DNA of 64,000 nt, taken from contig JAWNZC010000351.1 in assembly GCA_035771165.1 (NCBI GenBank), positions 6,752,501-6,816,500 on the forward strand, given 5' to 3'. Origin of the DNA: Paragorgia papillata (taxonomy: Eukaryota; Cnidaria; Anthozoa; Scleralcyonacea; Coralliidae). The notes beneath the pieces were generated by a model, which was not told the DNA's origin, ran no database searches, and saw only the letters and a program-made list of their open reading frames with translations. The position numbers and the translations under genes were made by a program. Shown here piece by piece: positions 39,498 through 50,149 of the stretch (positions are counted from its first letter, which is position 1; each line of letters starts with the position of its first letter).

Positions 39498-39600
39498 TGA
39501 TGATGATGATGACGACGACGATTACTGGTGATGATGATGATGATAATGATGATGATAACGATCGATGATGATGATGATGATGATGATGATAATGACGACG
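39498..39600. repeat. (GAT)n trinucleotide tract
   Basis: Imperfect GATGAT array with GACGAC interruptions. Confidence 0.9.
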
Positions 39601-39663
39601 ACAACTGATGGTAATAATCGTATATAGTAATAATAATGGAAACTTTATTAAATGTTTTTTCTT

Positions 39664-39668
<5 letters not shown>

Positions 39669-39720
<52 letters not shown>

Positions 39721-39721
39721 T
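39669..39721. repeat. (AAT)n microsatellite
   Basis: AAT array with one ACT interruption. Confidence 0.95.
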
Positions 39722-39762
39722 AATTTCAATTAAATAAATTGTACCACCTTGTAGACCCTTTT

Positions 39763-39926
39763 AATAAGTGCAGAGTACGCCATTTTCCACTTGACGTCAT
39801 TTTCAGCGTTTTGAATTCTATTGAAATATACAAAAGCTAAGACAAAAAAAATTGGGAAAAAATTCAAAAGAAAACTTGAAAAGAATTTGACGTCACAGGG
39901 TGAAAATTACGTATTCTATACTCATT
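39763..39926 (+). repeat. CRE-bearing repeat, copy 2
   Basis: Same orientation as copy 1, with TGACGTCA at 39792-39799 and 39888-39895, and the same GTTTTGAATTCTATTGAAA and TTACGTATTCTATAC blocks. Confidence 0.75.
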
Positions 39927-40046
39927 AAAAAGGTCAAAAACAGATACAGCTCTGCATGGAGTCTATGTCCCTGTGCTGAATAAAATCGTCTGGCGTTAGC
40001 CAGAATAAAATACTAAAGACTCATCGTCGGGCTTCAAAGTGTTAAT
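39925..40046. mobile_element. GTCTGG MITE copy between CRE repeats
   Basis: Core CGTCTGGCGTTAGCCAGA (A in place of the last G in the following AATAAAAT), with weakly matching arms ATTAAAAAGG and GTGTTAAT. Confidence 0.55.
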
Positions 40047-40222
40047 AAGTATAGAATACGTAATTTTCACCCTATGACGTCAATTTGTCTTCAATTTTTC
40101 TTTTGAATTATTTTTAATTTCGTTTATTGTCTTAGCCTTTGTATATTTTCAATAGAATTCAAAAAGCTGCATGCAAGAATTGAAAATGACGTCAATGGCG
40201 GAAAATGACGTACTCTATACAT
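40042..40222 (-). repeat. CRE-bearing repeat, copy 3 (inverted)
   Basis: Inverted relative to copies 1 and 2, with TGACGTCA at 40075-40082 and 40187-40194; ends TATAGAATACGTAATTTTCA and ATGACGTACTCTATA. Confidence 0.75.
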
Positions 40223-40598
40223 TGACAATATGAAGCAGGTATCATAAAGTAGACGAAATAAAAGAAATTAGATCGAATTAAAGATAAGTAAATTGCTAAT
40301 ATTAATAGTGTTTGAACGTCCTATTGACAGGTTAATATGGACAGATTCGATTCTATCATAGATTGTATGAAAGAAAAATAGAAAGCTGGAAAATGAGGTT
40401 TGGCATTTAAAATGTAAATCATTGTGTGGATGATTAAAATATGTTATATGAAAACAAGAATTAGCAATTGCAGTAAAGAATGAAGACATGCTTGAAGAGG
40501 GCGATAGTACAAAAAAATAAATACAAGCACAAAAAGAAAAAATTCATATCAATTATTATTAATTAAAGCGTTAGTTGGGTACGATAACCACAAATTTT

Positions 40599-40707
40599 AG
40601 CCCTTTATAATTTGCTGCATGGTTTCAGAGATGTTAGCTCTACTTGACAAGTAAAATTGTCTGTATTAGATAAAGTATTCCGGTTAACAGTGCGCGTAAT
40701 AGGGTTA
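40599..40707. mobile_element. Decayed GTCTGG MITE copy
   Basis: TTAGCCCTTTATAATTTGC and TAATAGGGTTAA arms around AAGTAAAATTGTCTGTATTA. A further fragment follows at about 40715-40810. Confidence 0.45.
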
Positions 40708-40808
40708 ATCAACAGTGTGCATGTAATTTTTTGCTGCATGGCTTTCTGAGACGGTCTCTACGACTTGATGAGTAAATTAAATTGTCTCCACGACTTGTGA
40801 GTAAAAGT

Positions 40809-41087
40809 GGGATGTTGGTGCATGATACAGTGGTTAGCGCACGTGCCTTTCATCTCTGTGACCCGGGTTCGATTCCTGCTGATCAGCAGTTATCTGATTG
40901 AAAATTTCACTTTGGCCGCATGTGAGACATGTGCTTCCAGTTTGACTCTACCAACACCACAGGTTCCTTTCCTCCTGTTGTAACACTGGACAAATAAGGG
41001 ATGGCCGCCCTTACTGGACCTCTAGGCGGACATATAACGTTAACGGTTTATATATAGTTAGTTTAGTTTTTAGTTAGTTTAAAGGCG
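40809..41087 (+). mobile_element. tRNA-derived SINE
   Basis: Head with an A-box-like TGGTTAGCGCACG and a B box GGTTCGATTCC, as in pol III promoters. The body includes CTCCTGTTGTAACACTGGAC and CCTTACTGGACCTCTAGG, shared with 55995-56431. The tail is TAGTTAGTTTAGTTT. Confidence 0.72.
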
Positions 41088-41395
41088 AAGTGAAAAGAAA
41101 AACGATTGTCTCACAACAATGAGCGTGAAAGGGCTAAATTAATTAAACAGTGGCTACAACGTTTGAAACAACGATAAACTTAATTATTGGCACAATATTG
41201 AAAGCTAACAAAAATGCCCTGGGTATGAGGTTGGAAAGCTAATTGTTTACTAATTGCTAATTACGTACATTGGTAATTTATATACAGGTCAGTGATAGAT
41301 ACCTATAAGGCAATAGTGGGTGATGATGATATTTTCACTCGCACTTTACAGGCCCACTTAGAGTGGGGCGTGGTTTGCGATGATCAGCAGCTTAA

Positions 41396-41543
41396 AGCTG
41401 GATTTCACTAGGCGTAAAATGTCGCGCGCTCGACTTTTTTCTTTTCTCTTCTGAGTTTCCATGTGGAACGAAATAGAAAACTATTCAATTTGTACAATAG
41501 AAAAGTCGAGCGCGCGACATTTTACGCCTAGTGGAAATCCAGC
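41396..41543. mobile_element. Palindromic MITE, copy 2 (complete)
   Basis: Ends AGCTGGATTTCACTAGGCG and inverted AGCTGGATTTCCACTAGGCG, flanked by TAA on both sides. The arms contain AAAATGTCGCGCGCTCGAC. A TAA duplication fits PIF/Harbinger-type MITEs. Copy 1 is at 14641-14785. Confidence 0.78.
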
Positions 41544-42420
41544 TTAAGAGGGTCCCCCATTCATATTACTAGTTTATTCTATCATGACCTTTATAAATAT
41601 TAATTATTTATACGAAGATATAATTTTTACATGGAGGCCCAAATTCTTCATTTTGTCTCGGCGCCAACTATCTGTATAATTTAATATTTGGCATGCAAAC
41701 AATGTTTATGGTATAAGTTTCCGTACAAGGGGTTTGACTAAATATTAGAATAATTAAGGATAAAGTTTGCCGGCAACAGAGCTTTGAACGGCAGGCTCTA
41801 CTTTGTTTGGTACGACAGTAACGTATACTGAGCTAAACGATTTTGTCTGCACTTTGCACGATCAAAATAGTTTTTATTTTGATTGGCTTAAACAGTACAG
41901 TTCTAAGGAAATACAGTGCAGAAAAAAAAAGGAAATACACTCACGTCGTCACTCACGTTCTATAGCGGATATTTGACGTATAACCACTGATCGTATTTCC
42001 TACCTCGTACCCAGGCTTTTCCTTCACAAATATGGCGGCCAAGGTCAGAGTCGCTTGAGTCGCCTCGGGAGTCGAGTCGGAAGGACAACTCGTTCAAATT
42101 TGAAGCTACATGTAATTATTCTTTAATATTGTCAAGTAAAGTGTCTGAAAGAAGACTAGAAGATTCTTAGTGCTTTGAGTAAACTTTTAAAGTAGTTGGT
42201 AATAGGAGCAAAGCGTTTCCAAACAACCAAATGTAGAGGAATGGACGGGCCGAAATGGCACCATTAAAATTATTGAATGTCGTAAGTACATTTTACTGAA
42301 TATATTTTCATGTATATTATTAAATAATGGCATGCTTTTTGTGCAATTTGGAAAAGCATGCACTCGTGAGTTTTTCAAACACTTACTCGTGTATGTTAGT
42401 GTTTTTTCCAAATTGCACTC

Positions 42421-42739
42421 CAGTGGCGGGTGGCAAGTTTCAGGCTGGGGTGGCCAGATTAGCTTTGGCGCCCCCCCCCCCCCCCCCCCCGCCAAAAAAA
42501 AAATGAAAAAAAAGACGAAAAGACATTGTATTTGATAAATGATCACATTTTTTGTTTTAAAATAACTGAAGTAGCAATATGTAATATTACAACAAACAAT
42601 GGGTTCTCTCAAAGACCACACCAATGCAAGCAGTGAAGTAGCGCCAAACCTCTAGGGGGGTCTGGAAAATTTTGCTAGTTTTGGTGCCTTCTACAACCCC
42701 AGCTGGGGGGGCCCTGGCTCCCCTGCCACCACACCACTG
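42421..42739. mobile_element. Non-autonomous hAT-type element, copy 2 (319 bp)
   Basis: Ends CAGTGGCGGGTGGC and inverted CAGTGGTGTGGTGGC; perfect 8-bp duplications TTGCACTC at 42413-42420 and 42740-42747. Internally matches 11477-11982 (C-run, AAAAAAATGAAAAAAAAGAC, AAACCTCTAGGGGGGTC) but is about 190 bp shorter. Confidence 0.85.
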
Positions 42740-42747
42740 TTGCACTC

Positions 42748-44255
42748 GAAACACTGCTATTTATAAATACCTAAGCTTATATGAAAAATGGGGGAGAAAA
42801 CGTTTATTCACAAGTCACAACAGAACTATAAACTGTTGATTCATAACGGGAATGAATCGCTTGAAAAACCGAACTTCCACTATTCAGAGTCCCAAGCCCA
42901 TGTAGATATGTGCATGGTCACCCATTCAAATACTACTGGTAACTCAATCAAATTGAGCTTTACTTTGGTCCTCGTGGTGAGAGGCAGTGTGATAATAGCT
43001 TGACTATTAAAGCTATGGTACTATTTAAAACCTATGGTAATAAAGTATGGTTATTGTAAAGTTTAGTAGGCCAATCAAATTTTAATACAGCACATCAATA
43101 ATAACTCATAAAATTTGACTAATAAAGTATTTAAATGTTACAACAATTTGTCAAATAATAATGCAATCCAGTTGGTAGGTCAAGGAAAATCATTTGAGAT
43201 GACAAGCATCTGAAGTATGACTGCTGTAAAGTTTATAAATAATGAAGTTGTGAATGAAGATCTCCAGCAATTGTCATCAAAATTATGAAAGCAACTATAC
43301 ATTAATTGTTCTTCAAAGTAGACATATACTGTATATTGCATGCATGCAGTAAAAGGTAGTCGAATAAATGTTTGGCATTCATGATATAAATTTTTGCATG
43401 ACACTGACAACTGCAGCATACAATTTAATTACCCCATTATAAATATAAAGACTTGCTGTTTCACACTCTCTACATAGCCTGTCACTGACATTTGACTATT
43501 GTACAATATGTTATTTAATAGCATAATAATTTCACTCGTGGACTACCACAGGCACATTGTTGCTTGATCATGAAGCTAGTTTTGTTTTCTTAGAAGAAAA
43601 TTTCATTTCTGTTCAGCAATGCACAGCCTTGTCAGTTTACAAAGCTCGATCAGAGTGCTGAATACATGTAAACATGTTGGCCATATAAATTGCCTCGTCT
43701 GAATATGAAATTGTCCAAAGACTATTAAGAGGCTTTCAAAAACTTATCATCATTCCAACAACGTCTATAGTACAGTACATCACATTTAAAAATTGACAAC
43801 GATTCATACTTAAAATACTTACTAAGCTTGTAAAAAACTCTATTCTTGAAATAAACATCTCACTCCTTGAATATCTCGTGCCTCCATGCTGCCATAGCAT
43901 TGACTTACATGAAGTACTTCATTTACAATTTTGGCTTCGGTGGTTTGTTGTCAGTCAATCGTTTAATTTTATGTTTTGATTGGCTCTGAAGGCATTCTAT
44001 TGTTAACTTATTAAACTTACATGCACGATTATCATAGCATTTCTAAAGTGTCAAACTTATTAAGGCATCATTTGTAAATACTGTATGGGACAGCATTGTT
44101 TTTACCATAGTAGCTATAGGAATGATTGAACTCAGTAGATACTGTACATGCATGTCTGCAGGACATGCCTATTTTTCCCCTTGTTTCTGGTAAATAAGCC
44201 AATAAGGTAATAAGCAATCAGTTATTCAATTATGTATATTAAAGACAACAGGTAA
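42748..44255. other. Unassigned AT-rich stretch
   Basis: No exon, RNA gene or clear mobile-element end seen on either strand. Confidence 0.5.
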
Positions 44256-44300
44256 TTTGTACAACCACAAGACCAGGGTTGTGCAGCCCCCTGGCATATT

Positions 44301-44922
44301 TTTAGTGCAGGGCCCCTTGACTCCCCTCCCCGCCAAGCCTCGAGCCCTGGGGGCCAAACACTTTCTCGAAAAGAAGTGCAGAACAAAAAGTTGCACAATC
44401 AGAAAGTGTAGCCCTGTTCCCCAAAAGTATGGAGCCTGTGGCGTATGCCACTTTTGGATATTATTAAAATAGTCAAGCCAGGAATGCTTTAGAAAACTTT
44501 ATTCATTGATGTTTTGGGCACAGCGCCCTTCTTCAGAATGTTTATAAAAGGTGTGCCAACTAAAGCACTTAAATACAAGCAAGTTGTTTAAATGAATATT
44601 AAAATATATACAGTGAAATTATATAAAATTGTGTAAATTAATTAAGTCCTTTAGGACATCAGGACATGCATACAAACTTGATAGTTTTATTCCTAAAGGA
44701 TGTATTTTACACGATTTTATATAATTTCACTTTACATATTTTAATATTTATTTAAACAACTTGCTTGTATTTAAGTGCTTTGGTTGGCACACCTTTTTTG
44801 AACATTCTGATGAAGGGCGCTCAGTGCCCAAAACATCAATGAATAAAGTTTTTTAAAGTATTCCTGTCTTGACTATTTTATGAGTCCTTGGAACAACCTT
44901 TGGACCAAAGCTGGCTCTTTGA
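44301..44922 (+). mobile_element. Penelope-like element tail, copy A (palindromic)
   Basis: 622 bp, about 93% identical by eye to 46572-47187. After a GC-rich GTGCAGGGCCCCTTGACTCC block it forms a ~430-bp palindrome: GGAATGCTTTAGAAAACTTT against AAAGTATTCC, ATTGATGTTTTGGGCAC against GCCCAAAACATCAAT, TCCTTTAGGACAT against CCTAAAGGA. Ends CTGGCTCTTTGAT next to a TA repeat, like copy B. Confidence 0.7.
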
Positions 44923-45110
44923 TTAATATATATATATATATAGATTTATACAATACCCTGGTTGCTATGCGTGTTTTCATTGGTTGTTGGCCATGATCTA
45001 TTAGAGGACAGACACATGGTCACGTCAGATCACGTCAGCTGAATTGCCTTTTTCCTTCTTCATGCCCCAAAATCCGGCACGAGTTTCGACAAAGACCTTT
45101 TAAATTTTTA

Positions 45111-45305
45111 TTGTATAAAACAAATAGATTCCATTTTTTTGTTGTCTGTTCAGTTATAGATGCACAGAGGACGTCACAACGTGGTAAGAACATCAGTGAC
45201 CCACTCGACTGCGTCTCGTGGGCCACTTTTTTGTTCTTACCACGTTGTGACGTCATCTGTGCATCTATAACTGAACAGACAACGGCAAAATGGAATCTAT
45301 TTGTT
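45111..45305. repeat. Near-perfect 195-bp palindrome
   Basis: ~75-bp arms, e.g. TTGTCTGTTCAGTTATAGAT and GACGTCACAACGTGGTAAGA each present in both orientations, around GACCCACTCGACTGCGTCTC. Directly abuts the hexanucleotide tract. Confidence 0.85.
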
Positions 45306-45306
45306 A

Positions 45307-45737
45307 AATAGATATAGATATAGATATAGATATACATGTAGATATATAGATATAGATATAGATATAGATATAGATATAGATATAGATATAGATATAGATA
45401 TAGATATAGATATAGATATAGATATAGATATAGATATAGATATATAATAGATATAGATATAGATATAGATATACATGTAGATATAGATATAGATATAGAT
45501 ATAGATATAGATATAGATATAGATATAGATATAGATATAGATATAGATATAGATATAGATATAGATATATAGATATAGATATAGATATAGATATAGATAT
45601 ACATGTAGATATAGATATAGATATAGATATAGATATAGATATAGATATAGATATAGATATAGATATAGATATAGATATAGATATAGATATAGATATAGAT
45701 ATAGATATAGATATAGATATATAGATATAGATATAGT
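45307..45737. repeat. (ATAGAT)n hexanucleotide tract, ~430 bp
   Basis: About 70 units of ATAGAT with four ATACATGTAG or ATAGATAT interruptions. The long Ile-Tyr/Ile-Ser reading frame on the minus strand is an artefact. Confidence 0.97.
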
Positions 45738-45812
45738 AGAATAAAGACTATTTCAAGAGTGCTCAATATCTTGGGAGATAGAGCGATATGGATAAATAGC
45801 TAAAGATTGATT

Positions 45813-45856
45813 GTTGTTACTACTAGTTTCACGTCCGTGGACGATCTTCAGACAAC
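45813..45856 (-). ncRNA. Hammerhead ribozyme (Penelope-associated)
   Basis: On the minus strand, in order: GTTGT (helix I), CTGAAGA (core CUGANGA), CGTCC-AC-GGACG (helix II), GAAA core, a very short helix III (CTA/TAG), GTA cleavage triplet, then ACAAC, which pairs perfectly with the first strand. All core positions of the hammerhead fold are present. Penelope-like retroelements are known to carry hammerheads with very short helix III in their terminal repeats. Here it lies just beyond an inverted fragment of the Penelope 3' coding end, on the same strand as that fragment. Confidence 0.75.
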
Positions 45857-45939
45857 TGAAGGAAAATTTGTGTTGATTGTCCCTTTTTATGAGAGTGTTT
45901 ACGTAGCGGTGGTGGAATGTAGTGACGTTATTGCGTGGT

Positions 45940-46035
45940 TGAGGTCCGTTTCAAGTTGCCTAGGCGGTGTTTGTTTCCGTGACGGCATTTCGAGAAGATT
46001 TCGGATCTTTTGTTTAGGAGGTGTTTTGGGTCTGC
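45940..46035 (-). mobile_element. Inverted fragment of a Penelope 3' coding end
   Basis: In reverse complement this matches 46464-46560 at roughly 90%: both encode the YLLNK-SEIFSKCR...NKHRL-NLKRTST segment. It runs head-on into the start of the plus-strand GIY-YIG region and continues toward the hammerhead and hexanucleotide tract, so it is the 3' end of a second copy in opposite orientation. Confidence 0.75.
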
Positions 46036-46570
46036 ATGAAGAACATGAGAAGCATAATTAACAAACACAACGCCAGTATCTTTTCGAAAGTAAGCAACAC
46101 CAACACCAGCTCCGATGAACCCAAGTGCAATTGCCGAAAGAAGGATAGCTGCCCCCTACAAGGAAGCTGCCTTACTGCAAATTTGATTTATCACGCCGAA
46201 GTCACTACAGCCGATGACTCGACGACCAAAAAATACATCGGCATGACTGCAACCTCTTTCAAGACCCGTTACAACAACCACACGAAATCATTTCGAGATG
46301 CTGGATACTCAAAAGAAACGGCCCTATCAAGCTACATTTGGAAATTGAATATAGAAAAACGCGATTACTTGGTAAAATGGTCAATTTTGAAACGTGCGAA
46401 ATCATACAACAGTGGGAACAAACGATGTAATTTGTGCCTGGAAGAAAAAATGTGCATCATGAAAGCCGACCCAAAATACCTCCTAAACAAAACATCCGAA
46501 ATCTTCTCGAAATGCCGTCAGCGAAACAAACACCGCCTACCCAACTTGAAACGGACCTCGACCACGAAAA
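46036..46570 (+). mobile_element. Penelope-like retroelement, GIY-YIG endonuclease region (5' truncated)
   Basis: Open frame (ATG at 46021, true start lost). Reads MRSIINKHNASIFS, then the Cys-rich linker CNCRKKDSCPLQGSC, then the GIY-YIG fold: LIYHAEV (GIY strand), KKYIGM (YIG strand), FKTRYNNHTKSF with the catalytic Arg, and TALSSYIWKL where the helix with the catalytic Glu normally lies. It continues KRCNLCLEEKMCIM and SKCRQRNKHRLPNLKR, the usual C-terminus of Penelope polyproteins. No reverse transcriptase remains. It is followed directly by tail copy B. The catalytic Glu is not obvious in ETALSSYIW and may be the E of that motif. Confidence 0.88.
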
Positions 46571-46571
46571 A

Positions 46572-47187
46572 TTTAGTGCAGGGCCCCTTGACTCCCCCCC
46601 CCCCCCCCCCAAGCCTCGAGCCCTGGGGGCCCAACACTTTCTCAAAAAGAAGTGCAGAACAAAAAATTGCGTAATTAGAAAGTGCAGCCCTGTTCCCCGA
46701 AAGTATGGGGCCTGTGGCGTATATTGGATATTATTAAAATAGTCAAGACAGGAATGCTTTAGAAAACTTTATTCATTGATGTTTTGGGCACAGCGCCCTT
46801 CTTCAGAATGTTTATAAAAGGTGTGCCAACTAAAGCACTTAAATACAAGCAAGTTGTTTAAATGAATATTAAAATATATAAAGTGAAATTATATAAAATC
46901 GTGTAAATTAATTAAGTCCTTTAGGACATACAAACTTGATAGTTTTATTCCTAAAGGATGTATTTTACGCGATTTTATATAATTTCACTTTACATGTACA
47001 TATTTTAATATTTATTTAAACAACTTGCTTGTATTCAAGTGCTTTGGTTGGCACACGTTTTTTGAACATTCTGAAGAAGGGTGCTCAGTGCCCAAAACAT
47101 CAGTGAATAAAGTTTTTTAAAGCATTCCTGTCTTGACTATTTTATGAGTCCTTGGAACAACCTTTGGACCAAAGCTGGCTCTTTGAT
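46572..47187 (+). mobile_element. Penelope-like element tail, copy B (palindromic)
   Basis: 616 bp, the downstream counterpart of copy A, joined to the GIY-YIG frame. Same palindrome and same end next to a TA repeat; a deletion of about 10 bp near 46927 relative to A. Two copies flanking coding sequence fit the pseudo-LTR arrangement of Penelope elements. Confidence 0.72.
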
Positions 47188-50060
47188 ATATATATATATA
47201 TACAGTATGAACTCGAAATTTCTATGAGGTACTGTAATAGTTAGAAACTAACTAAAGTTGTGTAAAGGGAGGGTCCCCAATAGGTTTATTGGGACGTGGG
47301 ATAACGATTGTTTTGATAACGAGAAATGGGATACAAGAAAAAATATTGATGAGATTCGGGATTCAGTCTAAAAAAGACGGGAAACGAGATCTAGAAATAT
47401 TTGCTGTTAGTCGTGATTCGGGAAATAAGGAGAATTGAAGAACGTGATTCAGGATTTCTAAATAACGAAGACATTGATCAGGATAGGATCAGCTAACCAA
47501 ACTTGTCAGGATATGGGAAAGGTAGCAAATATTGTGGACCCTCTAAAGGGATTATTTTGGGATACTGTAATCTCAAAAAACATAGCATAATAAACTATTG
47601 CTTCTGTGTGAAAACAAATCCTCCACTCCTTGGCACTTCTATTGACAAATAGATATCTAGTAAACTGGTAAGTTTCTATTAAATATATACATTATATCCA
47701 TGGTTATACCTTAACAATGGTAATGTGTAGTACATTGCCTGATGGGCAATTCCATGTAATGGACATTACACAGTTTGCCAAATGTTGGGAAATAAGTTTA
47801 TTATTTTTTCCACTTTCACTGTCATTTCATTTTGAATTAGAAATTCTGAACAACAACAATTGGGGTACAACTGATTAATTTTTCAAAGTATGTTATCAAA
47901 TTTCACATACTTACAATTACAATTGTGTAACGGACATTACTCCGGAAAAGACATGCCTATTTTAGTACATTTTCAAACAAAATTATCATTTCAATTATTG
48001 TTGCAACAAAATACCTGAAGTGTGAATCTGTATGTTCATACTTTAATATATATTTGTACATATTGGATAAAATATTTTGGAATAAATGATGATTTTGTGT
48101 GTAACAGACATTACACAGGAGTGGTAAAGAACATTACACTTTTGTCTCGTGCCTATTATTTAATGATTCTTGATCACAAAGTTACATAATTTGATAGATG
48201 ATTAGATTTAAAACATAATTTAATCAATTATAATATTTTTGAACATACAACGAAATAGTTTTCAGCTTTTTTGTAAATAAAGTATAGTATGCAAGCACTG
48301 TAAATGTTGCCGTTTAAAAACCTTAATTCATGTAAAATGTTAATTAAGAAGTCATAATTTTAAGGAATAACAATATTTGAATGCTTGCAATAGAGTTAGA
48401 AGTGTTTATAGGTACAGTGCTTAATGATCGAAAATCCCTTTTTTGTTTAAATCAGTCCCCACATCTTTTCTCCAACACAGCATTAACAAATTCTGATTTT
48501 TGTAACGGACATTACATCTCAAATCTGGCAATAAGATTTTGTAGAAATGACTTTTTCACATAAAGAAAACATCAGGACTTAATGAAATGTTCATTTTTAA
48601 TATTAATTTGTAATCCTACATTGGATCTTTTCTCAAAAAGACACTTTGCGAAACCTATTATTTGAAAGTCTAAAGTTTGATCAATTTCACATCTGTACTT
48701 GCTTTAACAAGAGCTCAGTAGAATGTGTGAAAAAATCGAAATTACTGTAAAAAATTCCTGAAAAATAGATATTTCCCAAAAATTTAGGCATCAAACTTTT
48801 ATTGCCGAAAAACGATGAAAATAAATGAAATAAACGACGATGAACATTATAAAAGTAAATTCTAGTATCCAGACGAGAAAGAAACAGAGAAAATAACGCT
48901 AGTTCGGTGTTTTGACGAAGTTAAAGGAAGCGAACACCAAGAAATACAAAATTGATTTTGAAATAAAAAGTGCCATATAATAAACTACTTAATAATAACC
49001 TCGACCGTTCGGTCTTTACGGTATAATATTAAACCTCGGTCTTGAGCGTGTTAACCTCGCTATCTCTCGGTCAATACAGCAAGATCTCGGTTTAATATTT
49101 TACCGTAAATAACTCACTCTCGGTTATTAGGTAGTTATTCTAGAGACTAGGGATCAGACAAGACAAGAATGACAGGGGAACACTTGTATATGCTCATTTT
49201 TCCAAGCTAATCATAATGGTTTGGATGATCATATAACTGTCAAGGTTATTGGTAAGAGAATGTAAAAATCTCCACAAAGAGAAAAGGCTTTTGAGAATTG
49301 AGCATATTTAGATTTTGAGTTTTTGTAATCATCCATTCATGCTTATATAAGATTTTTTGCAATGCATGATTTAGATTGGTAATTTGTTTATATAACAACA
49401 CTAGTACTTTCAGTATCTTGATAAATGGGCAGTGTCACGAAACGTAGAGATGTTTCTTCTTTAAGTTTATATCACATTATATCGTCCTACGATGTCATTA
49501 CTACATTAGACTGTAAACCAAATGCAAAACTGTGGCTACTTCTAGCTATTATTTTTTAATAATTTCCTGACGATTGTCTGCGCAAAGAATTGCGCAAAGA
49601 TGGTGTACGGGACGGCGAAGAGAATTGTCTCACGGAACACCGCTGCCAAACGTTTTGCGCATGCGCAACATCCGAGATCGCACCTCAAAAAAAGAGCGGG
49701 AAAACACTGAAATATTTGAACTGATCCAAGAGTCCGCGACACAAAAGTTAAAATTATAAGCATACCACCAAAAAGACAAGGTAGGTCATTTGTGCATGAC
49801 TTCTTTGTCAATATTGTAACATATTCTGAAATGACCCCTTCGTAATTTTCATTACCCTTTTTTAAAACACAAATGAATAGTCGAGTTTTACTTAGTCTTC
49901 ACTGTCTGGTTGTTGTCGCCACGGCTAGTTCCTACTTCTCTTGCAATGTTTGCTCTAGCGAATTTACGCACGCGCAAACGTTTGGCAGCGGTGTTGTCTC
50001 AGCAAACCACAGTGAATCCAGTATGACGTAGTTATCAATAAAGCCAGATTTGTTTTGGCT
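47188..50060. other. Unassigned stretch with a recurrent GTAACGGACATTAC motif
   Basis: No exon recognised. Five close copies of a 14-mer GTAAYRGACATTAC, all in one orientation, lie at 47756, 47927, 48101, 48124 and 48502. A CTCG-type palindrome lies at 48978-49137. An inverted pair around CGCTGCCAAACGTTTTGCGC lies near 49638-49672 and 49970-49995. Confidence 0.5.
48978..49137. repeat. Palindrome with CTCG boxes
   Basis: Inverted pairs AACTACTTAATAATAACC / GGTTATTAGGTAGTT and TTTACGGTATAATATTAAAC / TTTAATATTTTACCGTAAA. Related in layout to 24890-25051. Confidence 0.65.
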
Positions 50061-50149
50061 AATTAATTTACTAACGAGTCATGTTTCATGCATACCGCTA
50101 ATTGACTGGCCACAGCACGATAGCAATTACGCACTTGCTCTTCAGCCAT

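Noticed and set aside
45035..45766. 243-codon Ile-Tyr/Ile-Ser minus-strand frame, the longest in the window
   Set aside because: It is the translation of the ATAGAT tract and the adjacent palindrome.
46021..46035. ATG at 46021 as the true start of the GIY-YIG protein
   Set aside because: The first codons fall in the inverted fragment; homology begins at about 46036, so the start is a chance ATG at the junction.
49542..49811. 89-codon minus-strand frame with hydrophobic segments
   Set aside because: No recognisable family; overlaps an inverted repeat around CGCTGCCAAACG.
50096..50149. Possible first coding exon on the minus strand, MAEEQVRNCYRAVASQLA followed by GTATGC
   Set aside because: Only 18 codons; no downstream exon, homology or coding pattern could be found.
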